DNA from: Mycobacterium sp. GA-1199
GTDB lineage: Bacteria; Actinomycetota; Actinomycetes; Mycobacteriales; Mycobacteriaceae
NCBI RefSeq assembly: GCF_001500045.1
Contig: NZ_LQIX01000034.1
Span: 248,001-312,000, forward strand
Length of the DNA stretch: 64,000 nucleotides
Direction: 5' to 3'
Shown here in pieces: positions 18,101 to 25,869 of the stretch (the stretch's first letter is position 1; every line of letters begins with the position of its first letter). The notes under the pieces are model-generated. The model saw only the letters and a program-made list of their open reading frames with translations. It had not been told where the DNA came from and did not search any database. The position numbers and the translations under genes were made by a program.

Positions 18101-18512
18101 CGGCCATGATGGTCTTGCCGGCGCCCGGGTCGTCGGCGAGCAGGAAACGCAGCGGCGTGCGGGGGAGCAACTCGCCGTAGACGGCGCGGATCTGATGGGG
18201 GAGCGGACGGACATCGCTGGTGGCTACGGCGAGCATCGGATCGAACAGCCCGGCCAGGGTGATCCGTTGGGCCTCGGCGACGAGCTTGAAGTCGGAGGCG
18301 TTGGCGTCGAAGGCGCGGCTGCCGGTTTGCGCGACGGTGAGCTTGTCCTGGTCTTTGCGGAACACGACCTGCTGACCCAGTGCGCCGTCATTGGTCTTGT
18401 ACGTCAGCTCCAGGGCATCGGTGCCGTGCCATTGGGCAAAGATCACCGTGATGACCTGCGCGGGTATCAACCCGTCGATACGCAGGCCAGGCTTGAGCTC
18501 TTCCAGCAGCAC
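15102..18512 (-). CDS. SNF2-family helicase/ATPase with C-terminal DUF3883 (NOV_C) nuclease-like domain
   Basis: 1136 residues. The GTG start at 18512 is preceded by GGGGAGGA a few bases upstream. Motif I is DDPGAGKT (~127-134), motif II DEAH (228-231), and motif III TATPHSG. The second RecA domain has HGGVRRGERR, LLATDAAGEGLNLQ and the SNF2 motif VI RFGRIHRIGQ. An acidic Glu/Asp-rich insert with EELEELEEELL lies between the lobes. The last ~100 residues (AYNNKGFDILS ... TYRIEVKAR ... EVMVGKN) match the DUF3883/NOV_C fold, with D...E-x-K spacing of a PD-(D/E)xK-like core. It would translocate on dsDNA. First gene of the five-gene operon; it and the next gene overlap by one base. Confidence 0.92.
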   Translation of the reverse strand: MLLEELKPGLRIDGLIPAQVITVIFAQWHGTDALELTYKTNDGALGQQVVFRKDQDKLTVAQTGSRAFDANASDFKLVAEAQRITLAGLFDPMLAVATSDVRPLPHQIRAVYGELLPRTPLRFLLADDPGAGKTIMAGLYIKELLLRDDVRQCLIVAPGGLVEQWQDELYFKFGLRFDLLTNQLIDANVNLNVFETNPLLIARMDQLSRNEELQAQLKETEWDLVIIDEAHRMGAHYFGGKLEKTKRFQLGELLGRITRHLLLMTATPHSGKEEDFQLFLTLLDRDRFEGKRTKTADTSGIMRRMVKEDLLTFEGKKLFPERIAETVPYELTELEYSLYEQVTAYVREGMNRADRVGGKRRNTVGFALTVLQRRLASSPEAIYKSLVRRTDRLERKKQEILNGTYRDKEPTVDIDGVDADDYNSEELEELEEELLDAATAAQTVEELDAELLELAELTKVAKQVRDSGTDRKWAELSKILQDEALTVDANGWPRKLIIFTEHRDTLEYLASRIRSLLGRPDAVRSIHGGVRRGERRMITEEFTKNRDCQILLATDAAGEGLNLQAAHLMVNYDLPWNPNRIEQRFGRIHRIGQEEVCRLWNIVASNTREGEVFVRLLTKIEEQRKAYGGKVFDVLGEAFSETPLRDLLLNAIRYGERDDVKAKMHEVIDHKVADGLKELLDERALASDNLADADLAKLRAAMDEARARRLQPHYIELAFKAAFTRLGGRIAKRERGRYEIANVPAQLRASKYQPIATKYDRVSFDLEHVHSDDTARADLLAPGHPLHDAVMDEAIRRFGGTLNSGTVLVSSTLEKPHLLVGVVEEVADATGAAVSRRFGYAYVDEFGTVTPGGPAPYLDCVAAPETAAVAAARQLPWLSEAEDRTISWFITSQLPEYLAEVQPRRAAELTKTRELVTKRLESERDRLLLDAAVAAEKEQAGEKPKESAESLNRKAVDLDARLHKRLQVLDKQALMSTKPPRIVTAALVLPVAMLEGDLPANAPIHAKETKEVERRGVELVMARERELGRKPVEQAYNNKGFDILSTAPSGDTYRIEVKARVDGAKDFFVTHNEVMVGKNAAPRYRLALVRVDPRGPQYDEVRYLDNPFANTDLGDFEATGIRGDWDKTWAKGVNPF

Positions 18513-18636
18513 CGTTTGTCCTCCCCAGTAGGTAGCTGACCCACGTTAATAGACGGCTCCGACAATAGGCGGGCGAATCCCGTGCCGTGGCGAGGCTCCG
18601 CTAATCTTTCCTGTAATCGATTGACCACCGGAACCC
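18513..18636. promoter_or_regulatory. Divergent promoter region between two helicase genes
   Basis: 124 bp separate the outward-reading starts at 18512 (minus) and 18637 (plus), so promoters for the five-gene operon and for the second helicase must lie here or overlap the genes. AT-rich hexamers (TATTAA on the minus strand near 18546, TAATCT and TGTAATC near 18600-18615 on the plus strand) are -10 candidates. No convincing -35 or operator palindrome was found. Confidence 0.45.
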
Positions 18637-21600
18637 ATGAGCAAACACGAACAGCCATCGACGTCGGCGATTGGCGATGAAGTACAACGTTGGGTGGACG
18701 CCGCCAAGTCGCTGACGGTGGCTCGCCACGAGATTGTTAGCGAGTCCGCCAAGCAGGCGGCAGCATTGCGAGCCCGCACTGTGAAGGCGCGGCGAGACGA
18801 CCGCGATTTGTGGCACGTCATCCCGCTGCGCCCCGACGATCAGGCGCTCATTCAGGGTATGGCAAGGGCTGCCTGCCTCTCGCCAATTCACCCGGACGTA
18901 CAACGAGAGCTTGACCGGCTCACCACCGAGGTCGCTGCGGCGACGGCGGACTTGCGAAAGGTCACGGGATTCGGCCGCCTGCTGCTGTTCGGCGGAACAC
19001 GAGACAAGGCCAACCAGGCAGCGCAGTTCCTCAACGACTACCACCGGTGGTTTCGCACCAGCGGTATCGGCCAGGCCATGGAGCAGGCCAGGCCGGTCGA
19101 CGATCCTCGTATCCGCGCCCTGACCGTGCGCGACGCACTGGTCGACTGGGTGGGGTTCAAGCAGCAGCTGCCCGAGCATGGCAAGTCCGCGGTCCTCGAA
19201 GACTCGAGGTCATTCGCGATACTGCCGAATGCGACGGGCATCATTCGGAGAGCGGCGGCCATAGAGTCCAGGTTGCGCAAGGCCGCAGTCGACGCCGGCA
19301 ACAACGTCCGAAACAAAAAGACCGACCGGATGCTGGCTGACATGTCAGTCGAACGGCTCCGGGAAGCCACCCGCGACAAAATCCGCGTCGGCGCTCTGGT
19401 GGACAACGGCATCACCAACGTGCTCGCCGTCTTGACTAACGAGCACCGCCTCGAAACTCTGGGCGGTATAGGGGAAACCTCTGCGACCCGGATCCGCGCG
19501 GCGGCGCGAACACTGCGGCAGAACACGTTCGACGAGATGCCGATGCGCATCGATATCAAGAACCGCACTCCCGAGCACACCGAATTTCTGCGCCGCCTCC
19601 GCGCGTGGGATGCGGCACGTCGCGCTTCCGCATCGTCTGCCGACATGGTTATCGTTGAAGAACTGGCGCCCGTCGCCGTGGCCATCGACAAGACGGTCAC
19701 CCACGCGATCGTCATCCCGACCGCCCTGTCGACCGTCGAGGACTTCCGGGACGCCATACAGATCGTCGCCCGGTCGGCGCGCGCAATCGCCGATGCCCAA
19801 GACGCGTCAACCAGCGGGGACCCGTGGGAGGACTTCCTTACTCGCCCCGCGGACTACTTCGCGCTGCTGGCCGAACTGGGGTTCATCACCGAGGACGACG
19901 AGAAGACCCACGGTGATCTACCGGCTGAAATCATTGAGGCAGTCCGTGACTTTGAGTTGAAGGGCGACTATCTGACGGCCTCGCTGCGCGGCTACCAGAG
20001 CTTCGCCGCACGATTCGCACTTGTGCAGCGGAAAGTGATCATCGGCGACGAGATGGGCCTCGGAAAGACCGTCGAGGCCATCGCGGTCTTGGCGCATCTT
20101 CGCGCCAAAGGTGAGCAGAATTTCCTCGTCATCTGTCCCGCTGCAGTAGTGACAAACTGGGTTCGCGAAGTTGCCGCAAAATCCAAATTGCCCGCGCACC
20201 GGTTACACGGACCGGATCGTAACTGGGGAGCCAAGAACTGGGAACGCAACGGCGGCGTGGCCGTCACGACCTTCGAGACCCTGCCCTGGATCAACAACAA
20301 CATCGTGATACCAACGCTTGGCTGCGTTGTGGTAGACGAAGCTCACTACATCAAGAACCCCGATGCACTTCGCACACAAAGAACGTCGCGGCTCATCGAC
20401 TCCTGCGAGCGGGCGGTTCTCCTCACCGGCACACCGCTGGAGAATCGCCTCGATGAGTTCCGCAATCTCGTCGGGTATCTACGTCCGGATCTGATACTCG
20501 ACGCAAATGAATTCGCGCCGAAGAAGTTTCGGCGCCAGGTGGCGCCTGCATACCTTCGCCGCAACCAAGAAGATGTCCTCACAGAACTCCCCGAACTCGT
20601 CGAGGTCGATGAATGGATGCCGATGTCTGCCGCGGACGCATCCGCATACCGCGCCGCGGTAGAACGACGCAACTTCATGGCGATGCGACAGGCCGGTATG
20701 AGGCAGGGCCTCAAGTCCACGAAGATGCAGCGCCTTGTGGAGATCGTCGACGAGGCAGAGGCCAACGGACGTCGCGTCGTGGTCTTTTCGCACTTCCTCG
20801 ACGTCCTCAGCGACATCGCACGACATATGCCCGGCAGAGTATTCGGCCCGCTCACCGGTTCAGTCGTCGCTAGCCAGCGCCAGGTCATGGTCGACGACTT
20901 CTCCGCAGCCAAGAAGGGCGCCGTCCTGGTCGCTCAAATCGTCGCTGGCGGCGTGGGTTTGAATATACAAGCGGCGTCGGTCGTCGTGATCTGTGAACCG
21001 CAACTCAAGCCCACCACCGAATGGCAAGCGATCGCCCGAGCGCACCGCATGGGCCAACTAGAATCGGTCCAGGTGCATCGGCTCTTGTCTGATGAGGGTG
21101 TCGATCAAAGGCTCCGTGAGATCCTCGCGACAAAGAAGGAGCTGTTCGAGAGCTTCGCGCGTGAAAGCGAAACTGCTGCAAGCGCTCCGGAAGCTTACGA
21201 CGTCACCGAAGCCGAACTCGCTCGCGACATCATTGCTGCCGAGCGTGAACGCCTGTTCGGGCAAGCGGCACGCCCGTCACCGGAGACAACTGCAACCGAG
21301 ACGAAGGTCGACGCAAGCACAGCCGTTTCTGAGCAGCCACCTCGCGAGGCTGCTCCAGGCGTAACGGTAACCGCGACACGAGCACCTGCCACCGATTCGC
21401 CGCCAGCGCCTCGTACCCCCGCGGCCCGGGTCCGGCTGCCACATCGGGAGTCCGCCCGATCAGCGGAAAGCACAATCGCTGACCGGCCGAGGCGCGTGTC
21501 CTCTCAACAGCAAGCGTCACACGTGTCTTCGAGTGCTGTGCCACGGATGACCAGCCCTGAACCACCCACGCTGAAGGAGTACCCCGTCTTTTCCGAGGCC

Positions 21601-22134
21601 CTCTCACCGATCTCGCAGACACCGCCCGACCGCATCATCGACAACGTTGTTCGCATTGTTGATGTCGAAGGTCCCGTCACCGGCTGGCGGATACATCAGG
21701 TGTACAAGAGATGCGCCTCGAGTGGAGAGTCTCACGATGAGTTTTCTCGTCTGCTCAATCGCGCTATCTCGGCTGCTGAGCGCCACCAGCGAATCGTTTC
21801 GGAGAATCCTCTCGGCCAGACCGGAAATAAGCCAAGGACTTTCAGGCTGCCTAGCCAGTCCTCAGCGGTCGCACGCGAACTCGGTCCGCGGACGATCGAT
21901 ATCGTGCCTCCAACTGAGGTGCTCCAGTACTGCCGTATTGCGTCCGCCGGCCGAACGCTGTCCGAGAACGATCTGATCGACCGGGTGAGCAAACTACTGC
22001 GTACTCGGCAGGTGGCCGCTGAGCTCAGGAAGGCCATCGTCGCCGCGCAGCGCTTGGATCTGCAGAGCGGCGTTAGTCGTATCGCGCGGCCCGCTCGAAC
22101 ATCGGCGTATGGCTCAACCAGCTCGGGTTCTTGA
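18637..22134 (+). CDS. Large SNF2-family helicase with helix-hairpin-helix and C-terminal extension
   Basis: 1165 residues (MSKHEQPSTSAIGDEVQRW). Residues ~1-240 are helical and unrecognised. A helix-hairpin-helix-like segment (TNEHRLETLGGIGETSATRIRAAAR) falls at ~265-290. The SNF2 core runs ~455-850: DEMGLGKT near 470, LVICPAAVVTNWVREV, DEAH near 566, LLTGTPLENR, then VVFSHFLDVL, GGVGLNIQAASVVV and ARAHRMGQ. It is followed by a Pro/Ala/Thr-rich linker (~890-980) and a helical C-terminal ~170 residues. It should act as a dsDNA translocase or remodeller. It is divergent from the methylase/helicase operon and may be a second motor of the same system or an independent defence gene. Confidence 0.88.
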   Translation: MSKHEQPSTSAIGDEVQRWVDAAKSLTVARHEIVSESAKQAAALRARTVKARRDDRDLWHVIPLRPDDQALIQGMARAACLSPIHPDVQRELDRLTTEVAAATADLRKVTGFGRLLLFGGTRDKANQAAQFLNDYHRWFRTSGIGQAMEQARPVDDPRIRALTVRDALVDWVGFKQQLPEHGKSAVLEDSRSFAILPNATGIIRRAAAIESRLRKAAVDAGNNVRNKKTDRMLADMSVERLREATRDKIRVGALVDNGITNVLAVLTNEHRLETLGGIGETSATRIRAAARTLRQNTFDEMPMRIDIKNRTPEHTEFLRRLRAWDAARRASASSADMVIVEELAPVAVAIDKTVTHAIVIPTALSTVEDFRDAIQIVARSARAIADAQDASTSGDPWEDFLTRPADYFALLAELGFITEDDEKTHGDLPAEIIEAVRDFELKGDYLTASLRGYQSFAARFALVQRKVIIGDEMGLGKTVEAIAVLAHLRAKGEQNFLVICPAAVVTNWVREVAAKSKLPAHRLHGPDRNWGAKNWERNGGVAVTTFETLPWINNNIVIPTLGCVVVDEAHYIKNPDALRTQRTSRLIDSCERAVLLTGTPLENRLDEFRNLVGYLRPDLILDANEFAPKKFRRQVAPAYLRRNQEDVLTELPELVEVDEWMPMSAADASAYRAAVERRNFMAMRQAGMRQGLKSTKMQRLVEIVDEAEANGRRVVVFSHFLDVLSDIARHMPGRVFGPLTGSVVASQRQVMVDDFSAAKKGAVLVAQIVAGGVGLNIQAASVVVICEPQLKPTTEWQAIARAHRMGQLESVQVHRLLSDEGVDQRLREILATKKELFESFARESETAASAPEAYDVTEAELARDIIAAERERLFGQAARPSPETTATETKVDASTAVSEQPPREAAPGVTVTATRAPATDSPPAPRTPAARVRLPHRESARSAESTIADRPRRVSSQQQASHVSSSAVPRMTSPEPPTLKEYPVFSEALSPISQTPPDRIIDNVVRIVDVEGPVTGWRIHQVYKRCASSGESHDEFSRLLNRAISAAERHQRIVSENPLGQTGNKPRTFRLPSQSSAVARELGPRTIDIVPPTEVLQYCRIASAGRTLSENDLIDRVSKLLRTRQVAAELRKAIVAAQRLDLQSGVSRIARPARTSAYGSTSSGS

Positions 22135-22396
22135 CAGAAGATTCCGCGGTCGACAATGCCTCTTCGATCAAGCGGTGACGCGGCTCTTCTCAAAACTTAA
22201 CAAGTGGAAAAGCTGGCTCTGGCACCCGGAAAGCTTGACGTGCGACAACTTCATGCAATTCAAAAAACATTGCAATACAACACAAGTCGCACTTACTAAC
22301 TCATGGCTAGCCTCTAGTGACGTGTCAGCCGATGCACACAAGAAACGCGGCAGTGTTTGGCTGCGGGCTCATGTGCGGTTGGGCCCAGTGTCTTTG

Positions 22397-23482
22397 TTAT
22401 TGCCAGTCTACGATTGTCCAGGTGTCGCCATAGTCACCCAGTCCACCCTGCACCTTAATCTCCGTTGGGCTCTCAGGTGAAGCCGTGTTGGCCCTATAGA
22501 GCTTATTTTCGCGATCTTTCCCCTCGATGACGAACAGAATAGTAGAACCCGTCGGGTCTGCTGCAGCGCTCAGTGGACCGTTCAGGACCAACGGAGAAAT
22601 TTGCGTGCCAGCCCAACGGTCACACATTCCACTGTCGTCGTGTGCGGCAGGTATGGTATCTACTGCCAAATACCTGTCATGGTTAATTCCGCTTCCCTCG
22701 TCGCCGGGCAATTTCACCCGGAGGTAACGTCTATCGTCGATCACCCACAGCCCCATGCAGGTGCGGAAATCACTTTTGCCCGGAGTCGCCACCCATCGGA
22801 GCCATTCGGGCGCGTCGACAGCTGCTCCTGGAGGCCAAGCGTCGTTCGTGCCGCTATGGGGTGCACTCCTAACGATCCGCTTGCGGTTCGTGTCGAAGTA
22901 CTTGATTTCTTTGGCTACGTTGTCAATAAACCTGAATAGGCCATCGCGTGTGAATAGTGGCGAGCTGTGCTTGGGCTCAACGTCGAAATCCCCTTCTGCA
23001 GGATTAACAATTTCGGTCACGTCTACTCGGGTGCCCAGCTGAAGGTCGTAGTAGCCGACATGGTTCGAAAGACCGGGCCCGAGGTCTACAACTCTTTTTC
23101 TCCAGTCAGGGCTGTATAACGCGGTCAATCCTTGTGCGACGAAATTGTTTTCACGAGGGTAACTTGTGCCGTAGGCCGGCTTGGTCGCACGCACGCCATC
23201 GCACCCCCCGACGGGAAACTGAGCTATTGGTATCAACTCACCCGTCTGTAGGTTGAGTTTGCTGATCGTCGTGCCTGGGTCAGGCGTCGGTGTGGCTGTC
23301 CAATGGCAGTGGAAGACAATGGGTCCGCTAATGTCGCTTGCGTCTTGTGGTGGGGACTGCGTGGCCGGCGTGGCGCTTCGGGATGACGTTGGTGCCGTAG
23401 CGGTCGTCGAGGGCTCTGAATCAGAAGAACAGGCGCCCGCCGTTATGACCAGAATGGACAGCCAAATACACGTCTTTCGCAT
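22397..23482 (-). CDS. Lipoprotein of unknown function
   Basis: 361 residues with a lipoprotein signal: MRKTCIWLSILVITAGACSSD, with the lipobox Cys at residue 18. A Ser/Thr-rich tether follows (TATAPTSSRSATPATQS). The mature part is beta-rich with repeated strands such as GPIVFHCHW, KLNLQTGELIPIAQF and STILFVIEGKDRENKLYRANT. The pattern recalls WD40-like/TolB propeller blades (inference). It probably sits on the outer face of the plasma membrane. The surrounding DNA is visibly less GC-rich than the flanking chromosome, consistent with transfer. The 262 bp between the helicase stop and this gene show no other gene. Confidence 0.7.
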   Translation of the reverse strand: MRKTCIWLSILVITAGACSSDSEPSTTATAPTSSRSATPATQSPPQDASDISGPIVFHCHWTATPTPDPGTTISKLNLQTGELIPIAQFPVGGCDGVRATKPAYGTSYPRENNFVAQGLTALYSPDWRKRVVDLGPGLSNHVGYYDLQLGTRVDVTEIVNPAEGDFDVEPKHSSPLFTRDGLFRFIDNVAKEIKYFDTNRKRIVRSAPHSGTNDAWPPGAAVDAPEWLRWVATPGKSDFRTCMGLWVIDDRRYLRVKLPGDEGSGINHDRYLAVDTIPAAHDDSGMCDRWAGTQISPLVLNGPLSAAADPTGSTILFVIEGKDRENKLYRANTASPESPTEIKVQGGLGDYGDTWTIVDWQ

Positions 23483-23558
23483 TCAAATCCTTCCGGGGCG
23501 TGTCGCGCGGTCACCGCTCCCAGCGGGCTGAGATAAGTGTTGGCAGGTACCGTACCGA

Positions 23559-23873
23559 TCAGCGCCGGCAGCGCCAGCCGCTCGAACCGCTGTTTACGGT
23601 CACCGCTTTGCCGCCACCCTGCTGATTGCACGCATCCTGTACGTTCACGCCAACGAGACCGTATCGAGTTCCACATCGCCAGCCATCCCACCGATTGTTG
23701 ATATTGGTCGCTGCCGATGGTGCGGCGGTTCCCGATTTTATGTTCCTGGCGCACCATGCGCCGATGTTCACGCCGTAGTCGGTCGCTGACGCTGGAGCGC
23801 TAAGGCCTACAGCGAGGCTCGCGGCAGTGATGCCGGTAGCTACTAGCGAAATTATTTTCCCCCCGGTTTTCAT
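23559..23873 (-). CDS. Small secreted Cys-containing protein
   Basis: 104 residues. A signal peptide is clear: MKTGGKIISLVATGITAASLAVGLSAPASA, with cleavage after ASA. The ~74-residue mature chain has four cysteines (AWCARN, WRCGTRYG, QDACNQQ, WRCRR), likely two disulfides. It also has Gly/Asn-rich strands (GVNVQDACNQQGGGKAVTV, SSGWRC). A lectin-like or small beta fold is conceivable, but no family is recognised. It is next to, and on the same strand as, the lipoprotein gene at 22397. Confidence 0.65.
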   Translation of the reverse strand: MKTGGKIISLVATGITAASLAVGLSAPASATDYGVNIGAWCARNIKSGTAAPSAATNINNRWDGWRCGTRYGLVGVNVQDACNQQGGGKAVTVNSGSSGWRCRR

Positions 23874-24444
23874 GAGCTAGGAGCGTAGCAGGCAGGTAGT
23901 TCCGCGTAGCAATTTTCTTGGCTTACCGCGATCTTCGTGGTGAATGACTTGCACCCTTTACGACATTCGCCAGCGGGCCGACGACCCTCATGGCGACGCA
24001 AGCATCAGTCGATGGTCGGCGGAGCGGCGCGGAGCACTGTCTCACAGACGAGGAAGTGGGACCTCGTCAAGTGCCGAGCTTCGACTCGCTTGCGGAATAT
24101 CAGAGGATCAGTGGCCTCTCTGACAGCGATCCCCACCGCTGCGGCGTGCCGCGCCGACGTAGAGGTAAATGTATGGGTGCTGGGGCGCCGAGAATCGGAT
24201 GCGGGTGGTTCCTTCGCAACAGGCCGGCTGTGGGTAGGATTCACCGACGCCGCCCGTGCCGCCATGCAGACCGCCGGAGCTTGGATCGGTTCCTGCCTCA
24301 AGGCATTCGAGGCACGAAGCGTTCACGACCATCACGGCGTCTCCCCAAAAACCCCACTCGCGCCGAGACGATCGTCCCCCACAAAGGCCGACGTGTCGCC
24401 AGTCCACCTTGCTACACTTCCCTCGAAAAGGGGAGCGAAGCTAA
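23874..24444. other. Gene-poor stretch
   Basis: Open frames exist on both strands, but none has a convincing ribosome binding site or recognisable domain. The plus frame containing RADVEVNVWVLGRRESDAGG and GRLWVGFTDAARAAMQT (about 24100-24300) reads the most protein-like and could be a gene remnant. Confidence 0.3.
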
Positions 24445-24687
24445 AGGGGGAGACGGTGGACCGACACGGGAAAACGTGAAGAGTCGACATCGCCATGTGA
24501 CCACTACTCGGGTCCTGATCCGACATGGGATCAGTTTGTTGACCATTACGTCGGTTACTACGTTGCAATGGGATGGGTGGAGGCGACGATCGCCGTCTCC
24601 TATCGAACACCCTGCTCGAAGTTGATTGTGAGGGTGCCCGTCCGACGCCGTCTTGAATACGAATGTGAGCCCCGACGAAAGGGCTGA
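24445..24687 (+). pseudogene. Frameshifted small gene remnant
   Basis: An open frame ending at the TGA at 24685-24687 reads like a true soluble domain: CDHYSGPDPTWDQFVDHYVGYY, then AMGWVEATIAVSYRTPCSKL and VRVPVRRRLEYECEP. No start codon precedes it in frame. A GTG at 24456 with a strong AAAGGGGGAG ribosome binding site opens a different frame (VDRHGKT, then stop). A single-base shift near 24475 would join the two into one ~75-residue protein. Family unknown. A sequencing error would give the same picture. Confidence 0.35.
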
Positions 24688-24716
24688 GAAAGACGCGTCA
24701 GGCTCTCTGCCCGTGA

Positions 24717-24759
24717 AATCGCCAGGAGGAGAGCTTCTCCGTAGCCCGACCTGGCGATT
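24717..24759. terminator. Strong stem-loop downstream of the small gene remnant
   Basis: Perfect 10-bp arms, AATCGCCAGG (24717-24726) and CCTGGCGATT (24750-24759), enclose a 23-nt loop that itself contains GGAGA...TCTCC. No U-tract follows. It could be a terminator or a structured DNA/RNA element. Confidence 0.45.
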
Positions 24760-24785
24760 GATTAGCCGTGCGCCACAAAACGATT

Positions 24786-24798
24786 CGTCACAGTGACG
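24786..24798. repeat. Palindrome CGTCACAGTGACG, copy 1
   Basis: A perfect 13-bp palindrome around a central A, embedded in TTCGTCACAGTGACGTG. The same core recurs, extended to 17 bp, at 27983-27999. The two copies bracket the membrane-protein gene at 24981 and the lipoprotein gene at 25870. Probably a protein-binding site. Confidence 0.5.
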
Positions 24799-24980
24799 TG
24801 TTGGCAGGGCGACGAAATGAAAGATGGCGGGATATAGCCCGTCGTTCGTCGACTTGGGGCGAGTGTTGGCAGCTACTTGATTCGTAAAGTGTTTCCGACT
24901 CGTACGCGGGAGTGGTCGCAAGGGAGCCGCGCCGGAAACTGCATTCCTCATGAGACATCCGCAGCCGCAAAGAGAGATCA

Positions 24981-25814
24981 ATGACAGATTCGAAACGTCC
25001 GAACGGCAGTCCGTCGGGGGAGAGGGCACAATTCAACCCTCCCCCGGGATGGCCGCAACCACCGGCAGGATGGCAACCGTCGCCTGGGTGGCAGCCAGAC
25101 CCTTCTTGGCCGCCGCCCCCACCAGGCTGGCCTTTATGGCTGTCTGATCACCGGCGTGATGTGCTAAACAGTCTCGGGAGTGCCGCCCATCAGCCGCCAC
25201 GGAGAACCGTTCGCCAGCGGATCACTGACTCGGTTAGCAACCCGCGACGCGCCATCCTTGGGACCGCGGCCATCGTCGTGATTTTTCTAGCCGCAATCGC
25301 GATAATTCGGACGATCGGTGGCGGCTCCGAAGACCGCATCCCGCAAGGGGTGGGTGACTGCATGTTCTTAGCTCCACCTAATCCAAGCATCGCTGAGGCC
25401 AGGGCGGCTTACACCGAATACCTCGGTCTGCTGCGTAAGGCGGCTCTAGAGGCCGGGGCGCCCCCAGACGGTATAGATGCAGTGTTCAGCGGCACCGCGG
25501 ACGACTTCGAGGAGGAGAATCTAGCTTCGATTGTGGAAGCAATCCCTCCCGGAGGAGTCATGAAGCAGCGAGGGATTCACTGCCGATCACTCAAGGAGGC
25601 GGCGGCAACACTTCGCAGCCGACCAGCGCAACCGGGTGACCCTGACATTGAAACGCAGCTTGAGTACACGAGAAAGTATCCCTACTGGGCTCTATTCCAG
25701 CAGGGCCTTCCGATCTGCCGCCTGTACGCAACAGGTGACGCTCAGCCGTACGATGAGGTCGGAAAACGAATTATGGAAGAAACTAGTGCAGTGCTCTGCC
25801 CGCATCTTCGGTAA
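24981..25814 (+). CDS. Single-pass membrane protein with Pro/Trp-rich cytoplasmic N-terminus
   Basis: 277 residues. Residues ~1-55 are a Pro/Gly/Trp-rich tract (PPPGWPQPPAGWQPSPGWQP and following), typical of actinobacterial membrane proteins. A basic stretch (RRTVRQRITDSVSNPRRA) precedes a single transmembrane helix at ~92-108 (ILGTAAIVVIFLAAIAIIR). The ~165-residue outer domain has four cysteines (GDCMFL, IHCRSL, PICRLY, VLCPHL) that may form two disulfides. No enzymatic motif is visible. The start is the ATG at 24981 with a modest GAGAGA upstream. It converges on the lipoprotein gene at 25870. Confidence 0.7.
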   Translation: MTDSKRPNGSPSGERAQFNPPPGWPQPPAGWQPSPGWQPDPSWPPPPPGWPLWLSDHRRDVLNSLGSAAHQPPRRTVRQRITDSVSNPRRAILGTAAIVVIFLAAIAIIRTIGGGSEDRIPQGVGDCMFLAPPNPSIAEARAAYTEYLGLLRKAALEAGAPPDGIDAVFSGTADDFEEENLASIVEAIPPGGVMKQRGIHCRSLKEAAATLRSRPAQPGDPDIETQLEYTRKYPYWALFQQGLPICRLYATGDAQPYDEVGKRIMEETSAVLCPHLR

Positions 25815-25869
25815 CTGCGTACATGACGTGAAGGGACGCACCGACCTATCCGTTCTTGAGCACCGTTGA

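Noticed and set aside
7538..18512. BREX or DISARM assignment for the operon
   Set aside because: No PglZ, BrxL, DrmA/DrmB or PLD gene is present; only DUF499, DUF1156 and a helicase are shared in general type.
16746..18539. 597-codon plus-strand open frame opposite the SNF2 helicase
   Set aside because: Mirror of the helicase codons, Leu/Gly/Val-rich, without ribosome binding site or motifs.
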